DNA of 64,000 nucleotides, from assembly GCA_035511075.1 (NCBI GenBank), contig DATKFW010000131.1, forward strand, positions 186,001 through 250,000, given 5' to 3'. The first letter of the stretch is position 1. Each line of letters begins with the position of its first letter. The position numbers and the translations under genes are program-made. Positions 35,719 to 44,628 of the stretch are shown here, one piece after another. The notes beneath the pieces were generated by a model. That model was not told the DNA's origin. It searched no databases and saw only the letters and a list, made by a program, of their open reading frames with translations. The DNA is from DATAUD01 sp035511075. Lineage in GTDB: Bacteria; Verrucomicrobiota; Verrucomicrobiia; Limisphaerales; Palsa-1400.

Positions 35719-37221
35719 TCATCTCCGTCGCCGCAGCCAGACCAGCGCCCCAAGTGCCAAAACACCGCCGGGCATCGCCGCCAGGAACAGCCATTGCACC
35801 GTTGTGGTCTGCGAGCGGGTCATGTACAGCCTGTATTCCGAAATCGGCTGCGGCCCCAGGCCAGCAAGCAGGATTTGCGGCCGGTCCAGGAGCCAGGTCA
35901 ACGCCAGTCCGGCGAAATAGCGGTTGCCGGACACGCTGTCGATGACCTGGTCATCCAAAAAATCCGAATCGCCGGCCACCACGATGCGCGTGCCTCCCGC
36001 GCGCGGCGAACTGACCCCGTTGATAACGCCTTGTTCCACAGCGGCAAGAAGCGGATAGACTCCCATCCGTTTTCCTTCATCGACCCCGTTGGTGCTGGTC
36101 AAAGCCAGATAGCTCACTTCCGGCGCGCCCGGCACTTTGCTCTCCTGCGCGATCTTATAAACAGGCCGGGGCACAACCATGAGCACCGACAACTGTTCGC
36201 TGGCCAACGGGTTGACGATGGGATGCGGCACCCAGTGGGCGGTGAAAAAGGTGTAGCCGTCGTAATTATACGCCGGGTTCGTATCCACGACCCGGTTGGT
36301 GGCCACCAGAACGCCCCATTGCGCCAGGACCTGCTCCAGGCCGGATTGGGCGGTCAGCAATGCCAACAAGCGTCCGCCTTGTTTCAAGTACGCCCCAATT
36401 TTGTCCAGTTCCTCCGGCGGAATTTGCCCCTCATGCGCGCCGGCGGCGATGATGAGCAACTGGCAGTCCGCCGGGATGCAATTGGTTCCTTGCAACGAGA
36501 GCCGGCCCCAATCGCAGTCGAGTTCCTTCCTCAAGATCGCACCCATCTTGGAGTAACCGGTCGGGCCCAGCTTGGAGTCCTCGCCGCGCGGATCACCCGG
36601 ATTGTTCTCGCCGTGCCCGTAGAGGAAATAAGCCTTGAGCGTCTGCGGGTAGCTCACCGCGTAAATGTCGCCCGTGAAATACATCTCGCCCTTAAACGCG
36701 CTTCGCCGGACATATTGGCTGCGGCCTTGCAATAGATCGCTGAAATCGTAGTCAGCCAGCTCCTTGGCAAAGATGAGTTTCGAGTGGCCATTGCTCTCAA
36801 AGAGCACAAAATCCTTCTGTTGCAGCCCAACCAGGCTGTTGGTGGCGAGCAATTCCTTGGCCGCCCCGACATTTCGCGTGTAATCCAGCGTCTTGATGTG
36901 GATGCGCCGGGGATTGGCGTTGTGGTATTCCGCCAGCAGGGATTTTGTCAGTTGATAGATTTCCGGGTTTTCGCCACTGGGCTGGAAAAAAATCGTGATG
37001 TCCACGTCATTGGTCAGACTGTCCAGCACTCGCAACGTTTGTTTGGACAATTGGAACGCTGCGTCCCGCGACCACTGGTAGCGTTTGAAGTAGCCGGCGG
37101 CCAGGTAATTGGCCATCACCACCAGCGCCAGCACAGCCACGATCGCAAGGAATGTGTTCAAGCCGATCGCCCAGCGGCGCATGCGGGAAAAACTTGGTGC
37201 GGAGTGTTCGGGCTGAGGCAT
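35719..37221 (-). CDS. GldG-family ABC transporter auxiliary protein
   Basis: A 500-residue protein: N-terminal helix (about 20-45), periplasmic domain with the ABC_transp_aux signature (DITIFFQPSGENPEIYQLTKSLLAEYH...), a Rossmann-like region (CQLLIIAAGAHEGQIPPEELDKIGAYLKQGGRLLAL), and a C-terminal helix before a basic tail. The MPQPEHS start (37221) follows the permease stop by 1 base; eight further upstream codons are unlikely. In Bacteroidota GldG belongs to the GldAFG gliding transporter; elsewhere its role is unknown. Confidence 0.87.
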   Translation of the reverse strand: MPQPEHSAPSFSRMRRWAIGLNTFLAIVAVLALVVMANYLAAGYFKRYQWSRDAAFQLSKQTLRVLDSLTNDVDITIFFQPSGENPEIYQLTKSLLAEYHNANPRRIHIKTLDYTRNVGAAKELLATNSLVGLQQKDFVLFESNGHSKLIFAKELADYDFSDLLQGRSQYVRRSAFKGEMYFTGDIYAVSYPQTLKAYFLYGHGENNPGDPRGEDSKLGPTGYSKMGAILRKELDCDWGRLSLQGTNCIPADCQLLIIAAGAHEGQIPPEELDKIGAYLKQGGRLLALLTAQSGLEQVLAQWGVLVATNRVVDTNPAYNYDGYTFFTAHWVPHPIVNPLASEQLSVLMVVPRPVYKIAQESKVPGAPEVSYLALTSTNGVDEGKRMGVYPLLAAVEQGVINGVSSPRAGGTRIVVAGDSDFLDDQVIDSVSGNRYFAGLALTWLLDRPQILLAGLGPQPISEYRLYMTRSQTTTVQWLFLAAMPGGVLALGALVWLRRRR

Positions 37222-37222
37222 T

Positions 37223-37972
37223 TTATTTCCACCGCCGGCTTTCAATCACGCGGTAAGCCAGGAACAAAAAGAAAACGCTCGACGTCACATAGAATACGAC
37301 ATAGCGGGTGTCCACCACGCCGCGCGCGAACTCCTTCATCTGTTCCAGGATGCAAATCGAGTTCAGCGCCTGCACCTGCCAGGTCTGTTCCAGGGCCATC
37401 GGGTCGGCCAGATAACTGGCCAGAAAAAACGCCAGCCCGATTGCAAAGCTGACCATCGCCGCCACGATCTGGCTTCGCGTCAGCGCCGAGGCAAAACAAC
37501 CGATCGACATGTAAAGAGACCCCAACAGGAAAATCCCCAAAAACATGCTCCCCAGGGTGCCTGGGTCCAGCATATTCGAGCCCCGGCTGAAGTAGTGCAA
37601 AATCAGGATGCAGGCCAGCAACGGAAGCCACATGACCATGTAAAAAATCAGAGCGGAGGTAAACTTCGCCAGCACCACCGTGGCGTCCCCTACCGGCGCC
37701 GTCATCAGCGTCTCAAACGTTCCGGAGTACTTCTCCAGGGCCAGCAGCCGCATCGTGATCATCGGCGCCGAAAAAAGCACGATCAGCCAGTAGCACAGGC
37801 TCAAAAAAATCTCCGTGATCGGCAGCGCCGTCGATTCTCCCTTCAATTGGTGCAGCAGGATGACAAAGCTCAGGCCCGTCAAAAAGACCGCCCCAGCTAT
37901 GACAATGTAACCGATCCACGAATAAAAGAAGCTTCCCAGCTCACGCCGGGTCAGCGTCAAATAAGCCTGCAT
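37223..37972 (-). CDS. ABC transporter permease (GldF-like)
   Basis: A 249-residue integral membrane protein with six helices of the ABC2/GldF type. The N terminus MQAYLTLTRRELGSFFYSWIGYIVIAGAVF is typical (first cytosolic helix then TM1), and the last helix VFFLFLAYRVIESRRWK ends in basic residues. It overlaps the ATPase stop by one base (TAATG) and is followed by the GldG-like gene, giving the canonical ATPase-permease-GldG order. Confidence 0.9.
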   Translation of the reverse strand: MQAYLTLTRRELGSFFYSWIGYIVIAGAVFLTGLSFVILLHQLKGESTALPITEIFLSLCYWLIVLFSAPMITMRLLALEKYSGTFETLMTAPVGDATVVLAKFTSALIFYMVMWLPLLACILILHYFSRGSNMLDPGTLGSMFLGIFLLGSLYMSIGCFASALTRSQIVAAMVSFAIGLAFFLASYLADPMALEQTWQVQALNSICILEQMKEFARGVVDTRYVVFYVTSSVFFLFLAYRVIESRRWK

Positions 37973-38925
37973 TAGAACGACTCTTCCTCACTTTCCGGCC
38001 GGGTCAGCCGAATATAGACATCCTCCAGGGAATGCCGCAATCGGAACAATTCCCGCAGTTTCCAATCGTGTTCCCGCACCAGCGCAAAAATCTTCGGGCG
38101 CAAGTCCTCGCCTCCAACGGCCGTCAACGAGCAACGGTGATAGTTCCCCTCGGCGGGGGCGATGTTGAAATGGGCGACCTCCGGCATCCCCTCCCAGCAG
38201 GTCCGCAACTCTTCCAGCGGCGCCGCGATCTCCGCAATGACGTGACCGCTTCGGCCCATCGACTTTTCCAGGTTTTCCGGCGTGTCCGCCGCGAGGATCC
38301 GGCCTTCCCGCATGATCATCACCCGGTTGCAGGTCAGCTCCACCTCCGGCAGAATATGGCTCGAAATGAGCACCGTGTGCCGGCGCCCCAGCTCTTTGAT
38401 CAATTGCCGCACCACACGGATCTGGCTCGGGTCCAGCCCGATCGTCGGCTCGTCCAGAATGATCAGTTCCGGCTCATGCACCAGCGCGTCGGCGAGCCCA
38501 ACCCGCTGCCGATACCCCTTGGAAAGTTGTCCAATAATTCTCCTGGCAACGTCACCCAGTCCGCATTGGGCGATGACCGCATCGACCCGCTGACGCGTGC
38601 GGCTACGGCCAAGCCCTTTGAGCCGCGCCCGGAATCTCAAATACTCGCGCACCCTCATGTCGAAATGCAACGGATTGTTCTCCGGCATGTAACCGATACG
38701 TCGGCGCACCTCGTCAGCTTGCGAAAAAACATCCAACCCGGCAACCCGCGCCGTGCCGGAGGTGGCGGGTATGAAACAGGAAAGGATCCGCATGGTCGTG
38801 CTTTTGCCCGCGCCGTTTGGCCCCAGCAACCCGACAATCTCGCCCTGGTTGACCTCGAAGGAGATATCCGCCACCGCGGTATTGCCCGCGTAGCGCTTGG
38901 TCAGATTTGAAACTTCAATCATCAT
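37972..38925 (-). CDS. ABC transporter ATP-binding protein (GldA-like)
   Basis: A 317-residue ABC ATPase: Walker A GPNGAGKST (about 35-43), Q-loop, signature LSKGYRQR, Walker B LIILDEPTIGLDP, and H-loop ISSHIL. A 90-residue C-terminal extension follows the ATPase core. The start is one of two tandem ATGs (38925, 38922). It heads a transcription unit with permease, GldG-like, DUF4340 and AsmA-like genes, which is an envelope transporter of unknown substrate. Confidence 0.92.
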   Translation of the reverse strand: MMIEVSNLTKRYAGNTAVADISFEVNQGEIVGLLGPNGAGKSTTMRILSCFIPATSGTARVAGLDVFSQADEVRRRIGYMPENNPLHFDMRVREYLRFRARLKGLGRSRTRQRVDAVIAQCGLGDVARRIIGQLSKGYRQRVGLADALVHEPELIILDEPTIGLDPSQIRVVRQLIKELGRRHTVLISSHILPEVELTCNRVMIMREGRILAADTPENLEKSMGRSGHVIAEIAAPLEELRTCWEGMPEVAHFNIAPAEGNYHRCSLTAVGGEDLRPKIFALVREHDWKLRELFRLRHSLEDVYIRLTRPESEEESF

Positions 38926-38944
38926 GGCGATCAGAATCCCGATT

Positions 38945-40306
38945 CTACCTGAGCCTAACCTCTGTCTCTCCCTGTTGATACCCCAAAATCACATTGCCGC
39001 GGGTGCGCGGCACGAGGACCGCCAGTTGCGCCGACGCTCCGATCTTCATATCTGCCAACGCCCAAAACGCATCCAGATAATTCCGCACCGGATGGTTGCC
39101 AATCCCGTTAACGACAAAATATTCCTGAAGCGATGCCTTTTCGGCCGGACCGCCCTTCTCCACGCGGGAAACCAACAGCCCGGACTCCACTCCGCCCAGG
39201 TTCCCAAGGCCGAGTTGCGACACCAGGTCGCCGGTCAATTCCTGCAAATCCACGCCAAGCCGCTCCCGAAACAACTCCGCAAACGGAAGCATCCGAACAT
39301 GAACGTCTTGAACTTCTCCCTCGCGCGCCACCGTCAGATCGAAGGTCATTTTCGGACTGTCGCGCAAAGTCCGGTTGAACTCGATGTAGTCGCCCGCCGG
39401 CTTGCCGTTGACCGACATGATGTCATCGCCGATTTTTAATCCCGCTTGTTCGGCGGGGCTTTCGGGGTCGACCTTTTTAATCACCAACGGCGGCGTCACG
39501 CTCACGTGCGCCCCGAACCAGCGCGAGGCGGTCTCCGGATTAAAAACATCGGCCAGCGCCTCCCGCACATCGGTAACTGGGATCGCAAAACCAATCCCCT
39601 GCGCCCCTTGGTAGACTGCGACGTTGATTCCAATGAGATCGCCTCGCAAATCCACCAGCGGGCCGCCGCTGTTGCCGGGATTGATCGAGGCGTCGGTTTG
39701 CAGCCAGTTTTCCATTCGTAACTCCTCGTTCTCTTTCGGCACCGCCCGCCGTTTGGAACTGAGGATGCCTTTGCTGACAGATTCCCCCAAACCGAAAGGA
39801 TTGCCCAGCGCCACCACCGTCTCGCCCAGCAACAGATCGTCATCCCGGGCGAATCTGATGGCCTTAAACTTTTCCCCGGTCTTCTTGGGAATGATCTTCA
39901 GCAACGCCACGTCAATCGTCGTGGTCCCCACGTACACTGGCTGCACGTCATAAACCCCGCCCCCGGCCGCGTCCGAGAGCTTCACCTGGATGCGATTGGC
40001 GCGTTTGACCACGTGAAGGTTCGTCAATAGATAGCCGTCGTCTGAAATGATGACGCCCGAGCCGAGCGAACTGCGCACCTCCGGCCGGCTTGGATATCCA
40101 TAGAAACGCCTCCATAACTCATCATAAATGTCACGCGACTCCACGATGCTTTCCGTCGCCACATTGACCACCGACGGCATCACATCCTCCACGACCTGCA
40201 CGACCGCATCCCGGCGAATGTCGGTCGTGGCATGGAGCGCGGGCACCCCCGCTAAAACCGACAACGCCACCCACAGGCAAATGGCATGGATTCTTTGATT
40301 CGTCAT
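38945..40306 (-). CDS. HtrA/Do-family serine protease with two PDZ domains
   Basis: A 453-residue exported protease: signal peptide ending near residue 26, trypsin-like domain with triad His98 (TNLHVV), Asp132 (TTIDVAL) and Ser213 (GNSGGPL). The first PDZ is around 255-340 (PESPAEQAGLKIGDDIMSVNG) and a weaker second PDZ follows. It degrades or refolds misfolded periplasmic proteins. It lies 19 bases upstream of the ABC ATPase gene, so could be cotranscribed with that envelope cluster. The 275-base region 40307-40581 upstream holds divergent promoters and nothing else I can recognise. Confidence 0.92.
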   Translation of the reverse strand: MTNQRIHAICLWVALSVLAGVPALHATTDIRRDAVVQVVEDVMPSVVNVATESIVESRDIYDELWRRFYGYPSRPEVRSSLGSGVIISDDGYLLTNLHVVKRANRIQVKLSDAAGGGVYDVQPVYVGTTTIDVALLKIIPKKTGEKFKAIRFARDDDLLLGETVVALGNPFGLGESVSKGILSSKRRAVPKENEELRMENWLQTDASINPGNSGGPLVDLRGDLIGINVAVYQGAQGIGFAIPVTDVREALADVFNPETASRWFGAHVSVTPPLVIKKVDPESPAEQAGLKIGDDIMSVNGKPAGDYIEFNRTLRDSPKMTFDLTVAREGEVQDVHVRMLPFAELFRERLGVDLQELTGDLVSQLGLGNLGGVESGLLVSRVEKGGPAEKASLQEYFVVNGIGNHPVRNYLDAFWALADMKIGASAQLAVLVPRTRGNVILGYQQGETEVRLR

Positions 40307-40581
40307 AGTGCTGACGGGCCCGCGTTAAGATTCATTCATCGGGGTCTGCGTCGTCTGCCGCTAAGTTTGCGAAAACCCATCCCGAAAAGCAATGCAATGC
40401 CTGCCTGATATTTCTTTTCGGCGCCCCTCATCCTGACTTCCCCATGCGGGAGGGAGAGCAATCGCATATTGACGGTCCTCCGGATGTGTGTCCGACAAAT
40501 CCAGCCGCGCGAATTTCAGAAGGACGTCGCCGTACTGGGTATTGTTTAGGCCCGGGCAATCCGTTAGTTTTCGCGTTCGTT

Positions 40582-41826
40582 ATGTCTGACTCTTATTTGC
40601 AGAATTTATTCGCCGATCGCATTGGCGGGAAAAACTTCGGGAAATCGACCGCGATCTATAAGTTCGAAAAAATCAAGCGCGCCAAACGCGCCGCGCTTGC
40701 CTCCCATCCGGGCGCTGAAATCCTCGACCTCGGCGTGGGCGAGCCGGACGAGCCGGCCTTTCCCGAAGTGGTCGCCAGGCTGGCCGAGGAGGCCCGCAAA
40801 TCGGAGAATCGCGGCTACGCCGACAATGGGGACGAAATTCTCAAGCAGGCTGCCGCCCGTTACATGGAGCGCGTTTGCGGCGTCGCCGGCATCGACCCCG
40901 AAACGGAGGTTGTGCATTCCATTGGCAGCAAGGCGGCCCTCTCGATCTTGCCGGCCGCTCTCGTCAATCCCGGTGATTACGTGTTGATGACGACCCCGGG
41001 TTACCCGGTTTTTGGGACGCACGCGAAATATTACGGCGGTTTGGTCCATCCGCTCCCGTTGTTGGAGACCAACGGTTTCTTGCCGGACCTGGATTCGGTT
41101 CCTGCGGACGTGTTGCGCAAGGCCAAGGCCCTGGTGCTTAACTATCCTAATAACCCGACAGGCGCGAACGCCACGCCCGAATTCTTCACGAAGGTTGTGG
41201 CTTTCGCGGAGAAGAACCGGATTGCAGTGATTCATGATGCCGCGTACACCGCGCTGGTCTTTGAAGGCAAACCGCTGAGCTTTCTGGCGACCCCCGGCGC
41301 GCGGCAAGTTGGCGTCGAACTGCATTCGGCCAGCAAGAGTTTCAACATGACGGGGTGGAGGTGCGGATTTGTGGCCGGCAACGCCCGGCTTGTGCGCGCT
41401 TACGCCGATATCAAAGACAACACCGATTCCGGCCAGTTTTTGGCCATCCAGCACGCGGCGGCGTACGGATTCGGCCATCCGGAAATCACGGAGAAAATCG
41501 CCGCCAAATATTCACGGCGGATGGCCGGGTTGGTGGAGGTCCTTAAGAAATCCGGATTTGCCGCCGTCAAACCGAAAGGTTCATTTTTCCTCTACGTCAA
41601 AGCTCCAAAAAGCGCCTCCGGCAAAGGCGGCGAATGGAAATTTGACAACGCGGAGGCCTGTTCTCAATGGCTCATCACCGACAAATTCATCTCCACTGTC
41701 CCGTGGGACGACGCTGGCGCTTACCTGCGCTGGAGCGTCACCTTTTCCGCCGCCGACCTGGCCGATGAGCAACGCGTCCTCAACGAAATTCGCGCGCGTC
41801 TCAGCGACGTGACGTTCGCCTTTTAG
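40582..41826 (+). CDS. dapL: LL-diaminopimelate aminotransferase
   Basis: A 414-residue class I/II PLP aminotransferase. LGVGEPDEPAFPEVV and the PLP lysine Lys252 in SASKSFNMTGWR are conserved. DapL converts tetrahydrodipicolinate to LL-diaminopimelate in one step for lysine and peptidoglycan; it is the pathway used in several Verrucomicrobiota. I chose ATG 40582 (MSDSYLQ); the frame runs 46 codons further upstream into non-coding-looking sequence. A strong terminator follows at 41928. The DapL rather than generic aminotransferase call is from overall pattern. Confidence 0.88.
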   Translation: MSDSYLQNLFADRIGGKNFGKSTAIYKFEKIKRAKRAALASHPGAEILDLGVGEPDEPAFPEVVARLAEEARKSENRGYADNGDEILKQAAARYMERVCGVAGIDPETEVVHSIGSKAALSILPAALVNPGDYVLMTTPGYPVFGTHAKYYGGLVHPLPLLETNGFLPDLDSVPADVLRKAKALVLNYPNNPTGANATPEFFTKVVAFAEKNRIAVIHDAAYTALVFEGKPLSFLATPGARQVGVELHSASKSFNMTGWRCGFVAGNARLVRAYADIKDNTDSGQFLAIQHAAAYGFGHPEITEKIAAKYSRRMAGLVEVLKKSGFAAVKPKGSFFLYVKAPKSASGKGGEWKFDNAEACSQWLITDKFISTVPWDDAGAYLRWSVTFSAADLADEQRVLNEIRARLSDVTFAF

Positions 41827-41927
41827 TCAACCGAATCGGGGTTTCCACGAGGAAATAAAACGGATGATGCCCGATTGAAAGGAATTTCGGAGAAATTTAT
41901 AGTGGCATCGTTGTTTGGGGGGATAGC

Positions 41928-41980
41928 GGCCGCTTCCGAGTGTTTGGTTGCATTCGGGAGCGGCCATTTTCTTTGTTTTA
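41928..41980 (+). terminator. Strong intrinsic terminator after dapL
   Basis: A 15-bp stem (41928-41942 with 41951-41965; all positions pair, two as G-U) closes an 8-base loop TTTGGTTG and is followed by ATTTTCTTTGTTTTA. This is a classic rho-independent terminator, 100 bases after the dapL stop. The opposite gene (42022-43179) ends just downstream, so it lies between convergent genes. Confidence 0.85.
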
Positions 41981-42021
41981 CAGGGGGCCACCCTTCGTGG
42001 CCCAATCTCCTGATGCCAGAA

Positions 42022-43179
42022 TCAACATCCCAGAAACGTCAGGTCCACAGCGGCTTTGGCTTGTTTGCCGCTCGCGGCGCGAAGGATGATTTGTTGCCGG
42101 CGCTCTCCGGGTTCGATGGACCTGACACGGTCAAAGCCGGGCGGGATTTTGGCGATCCCCATGATGTAGGAAATCGTAAACGATTCGCTGGCTTTAAGCA
42201 TTGCCGTAGTCGGATAGCCCCTGTCGGAGATGGGGTTTTTCGCGGCGGATTCGGCCAGACCAACATGAAACCACGAGGTCACTTCTTCCAAACCCAGGAC
42301 GTTGATGTGCCGGCTGCTCCAGGGCGGATAATGGCGCCCGCCGTTGGACATCCACATCACCGTCTGCCGCAACACGCGCGGGTCTTTGAGGGCAAACCAG
42401 ACGTGGCGCTCTTTGGGAAAGGTCACTGCCGTCCACGCCAATGGTTCGTTCGCGTCGGCCACCACCATGACCAAATCCTCGAATCCGCGCCGCGCCGGGT
42501 AACGGCTCACGTCCGCCGTTTCGCCATTGATCGCCGGCACGGCGTCCAGCGATCGGAATTCCGCGCCCGGTTTGAGGAAGGAATATCCTCCCTGTTCCGG
42601 CAGCTCAAACGCTTGCGGGAAAACCTGCCCGAAAACAAAGCGGCTCGTCGAAATCACTCCGCTGCCCGGTGAATCGGGAAATTTCAACATCGCATGGTGG
42701 CCAAAACTCATCGCGCCGGCGGCCTTCGATATCACGTGGCGCGAGTAAATAATATTTTGCCCGTCCACGAGCGAAATGGTCTTGTCAACCCGGCCCCGCC
42801 GGATGCGCGTATTGAGGCTCAAATGTAGGGACGTCTTGCCGTTGCTGCTTTCCAATGATTCAAAATGCCAGCGCGCATTTGCGGTCTCTCCGTGAACGGG
42901 ATGTTTCTCCCCGGCAAAAACAGTGGCATTTCCCCCAAAAGGCATGCAAAAGAAATCCCCGCGCAAGACCCTGATGATCGGTTCCAGCCGGGCGGCGCCG
43001 CGTTCCTCCACCCAGGGCGCGATGGAATAGGGCCTGATGCGCCGGCCGCGCCGGTCAAACGTGACCGGAGCGATATGCCCTCCGATTTCGGTGACAAAGG
43101 CTTCGACCTGGTTGGAGGCGATCCGCCAGGACGGTTGCCCGCGAACGACGCGCAATCCCGGTTCCGGGGATGTCCCCAT
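42022..43179 (-). CDS. Galactose-mutarotase-like (aldose epimerase fold) protein
   Basis: A 385-residue protein resembling the galactose-mutarotase/carbohydrate-binding superfamily: beta-rich, with WRIASNQVEAFVTEIGGHIAPVTFD at the N terminus, HGETANARWHFES and SFGHHAMLKFPD in the middle. No firm catalytic assignment. No signal peptide, so cytoplasmic. It begins 3 bases after the PSCyt1 protein stop and is thus second in a two-gene unit. A sugar-binding or epimerase role is plausible but unproven. Confidence 0.65.
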   Translation of the reverse strand: MGTSPEPGLRVVRGQPSWRIASNQVEAFVTEIGGHIAPVTFDRRGRRIRPYSIAPWVEERGAARLEPIIRVLRGDFFCMPFGGNATVFAGEKHPVHGETANARWHFESLESSNGKTSLHLSLNTRIRRGRVDKTISLVDGQNIIYSRHVISKAAGAMSFGHHAMLKFPDSPGSGVISTSRFVFGQVFPQAFELPEQGGYSFLKPGAEFRSLDAVPAINGETADVSRYPARRGFEDLVMVVADANEPLAWTAVTFPKERHVWFALKDPRVLRQTVMWMSNGGRHYPPWSSRHINVLGLEEVTSWFHVGLAESAAKNPISDRGYPTTAMLKASESFTISYIMGIAKIPPGFDRVRSIEPGERRQQIILRAASGKQAKAAVDLTFLGC

Positions 43180-43182
43180 GCG

Positions 43183-43752
43183 CTAGTTTGCGCCCTGATC
43201 TATCCAGGCGCGCAGCAATCCGACTTGGTCCGCTGTCAACGGTTTGGGTGGTCTGTGGGGGCCTCCGGGACCTCCGGGTCCGCCCGGGCCGCCGGGTCCA
43301 CCGGGAGGAGGCCCCGCGCCGGGACCGCCAGAATCGGGTCCAGGAGGTGGGCCGCCAGGGCCACCGGGACCCCCGGGACCTCCAGGTCCGCCAGGGCGAG
43401 GTCTTCGTTTTGGCGGCATGGCGATCTTGTCGTCAATCTGCGCGGCGGCGGCGACCAACAGACTTTTTGCGCTGTCCCCGGGAATGACCATCTTCCCGTC
43501 GCGTCCGCCTTTAAGAACCACTTCGAGGCTGTCCAGGCGCAATCCGCCGTGCGGTTTTTGTTGGCCATGACATCCGAGGCAGGAGGCCTGGAAGAGCGGT
43601 TGTATGTCCTTTTCGTACGTGACGCCCTGCTCAGTGGAAGCAGGAGGCAGTTTGGACACGTCAACTTTGCTGATGTCCCAATTATTCACCTTCTCCTGGG
43701 CCAGGAGCGGCAATGTCGATAGTGCGAGCCAATAAACAATCGTGCGTTTCAT
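43183..43752 (-). CDS. PSCyt1-type monohaem cytochrome with Gly-Pro-rich linker
   Basis: A 189-residue exported protein: signal peptide to about residue 19, haem motif CLGCH (58-62) in the PSCyt1 context YEKDIQPLFQASCLGCHG, and an axial-Met candidate in IAMPPK (Met112). Between this and the last segment (LTADQVGLLRAWIDQGA) lies a 50-residue insert of GGPGGPGGP-type repeats (117-167). PSCyt1 domains occur in surface proteins of Planctomycetota/Verrucomicrobiota and are usually followed by DUF1549/1553, which are absent here. Probable secreted redox protein. Confidence 0.85.
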   Translation of the reverse strand: MKRTIVYWLALSTLPLLAQEKVNNWDISKVDVSKLPPASTEQGVTYEKDIQPLFQASCLGCHGQQKPHGGLRLDSLEVVLKGGRDGKMVIPGDSAKSLLVAAAAQIDDKIAMPPKRRPRPGGPGGPGGPGGPGGPPPGPDSGGPGAGPPPGGPGGPGGPGGPGGPHRPPKPLTADQVGLLRAWIDQGAN

Positions 43753-43806
43753 CTGATTTTAAGTTTCGTTGACACTATTATCAAAAGCCGCGGAAAGCAA
43801 ATTTTT

Positions 43807-44622
43807 TCAACTCGGTTCAATTTTCACATCCACTTCCATTTTCCGGTGCAGCGAGCCTTTGTAATACCCGGCGACCGGCGCCACGTCGGAATAATCCCGG
43901 CCCGTTCCGATCTTTATGTAAGTCTCGTCGATTTGCCGGTCATGGGTGGGATCGAGCGGATGCCATCCCACCGTGGGCAGCAATACTTCGACCCACGCAT
44001 GCGTCGCGCTTGCCTCCTCCGTCGCCAGATAGCCGCTGACGTAACGGGCCGGCATTTTCAGCGTGCGGCAGAGTCCGAGCATCATGTGCGCAAAGTCCTG
44101 GCACACCCCGCAACGGTGCGCCAGCACGTCGCGCAGGTGAGTGTGGACATGCGTGGAAGCCGGCGCGTAAGTCAGATACCCATACACAAATCCCATGATC
44201 GCCAGCGCGGCCTGCCACCGGTCCGTTATCCCGGTGGTCGCATCAATTGCCAGACGCCACGTGGCCGGGTCAAGATCGACAAACCGGGTCGCCGAAAGAT
44301 AATCCAGGGAAAAAGCCTCGTCCGTCGAAAGCGGCGGAAAGGTCGCGCTTTCGGACAGGGCTGGAGTAGGGTGGGTAGACACCAGTGCATAGCTTTCTAT
44401 CAGCAGGCTGGTGTGTGGCGTCGCAATTTCGAAGTGATGGACGATATTGCTGCAAAAGTCATTATACCGCCGGGTCGCCGCCGCGGGTGTCGTCTGCAAC
44501 GAAAAGAATTCGAGGGTTTGCCGCACGTCGTTTGCGGGCGTCAAGCGGACTTCGTTAAAGCTGTCCCGCGCCGGAGTGGCGTAGGTGTACAACGTGCGGT
44601 GGTGGATTCGCCATTTCATCAC
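43807..44622 (-). CDS. Transglutaminase-like cysteine peptidase (amidoligase cluster)
   Basis: A 271-residue protein with the transglutaminase N-terminal beta domain (MKWRIHHRTLYTYATPARDSFNEVRLTP) and core. The catalytic Cys is in RCGVCQDFAHMML, His in THAWVEVL, and Asp in PLDPTHD. It belongs to the ATP-grasp/alpha-E/transglutaminase association (predicted peptide tagging), 6 bases after the second transglutaminase gene. Probably cytoplasmic; no signal peptide. Confidence 0.9.
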   Translation of the reverse strand: MMKWRIHHRTLYTYATPARDSFNEVRLTPANDVRQTLEFFSLQTTPAAATRRYNDFCSNIVHHFEIATPHTSLLIESYALVSTHPTPALSESATFPPLSTDEAFSLDYLSATRFVDLDPATWRLAIDATTGITDRWQAALAIMGFVYGYLTYAPASTHVHTHLRDVLAHRCGVCQDFAHMMLGLCRTLKMPARYVSGYLATEEASATHAWVEVLLPTVGWHPLDPTHDRQIDETYIKIGTGRDYSDVAPVAGYYKGSLHRKMEVDVKIEPS

Positions 44623-44628
44623 GGCTAT

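Noticed and set aside
35203..36735. 510-codon frame opposite the DUF4340 and GldG-like genes
   Set aside because: It spans two real genes on the other strand and shows composition typical of antisense frames in GC-rich DNA.
43258..43395. GC-rich tandem DNA repeat as a non-coding satellite
   Set aside because: It is in frame within the PSCyt1 gene and encodes the Gly-Pro tract.
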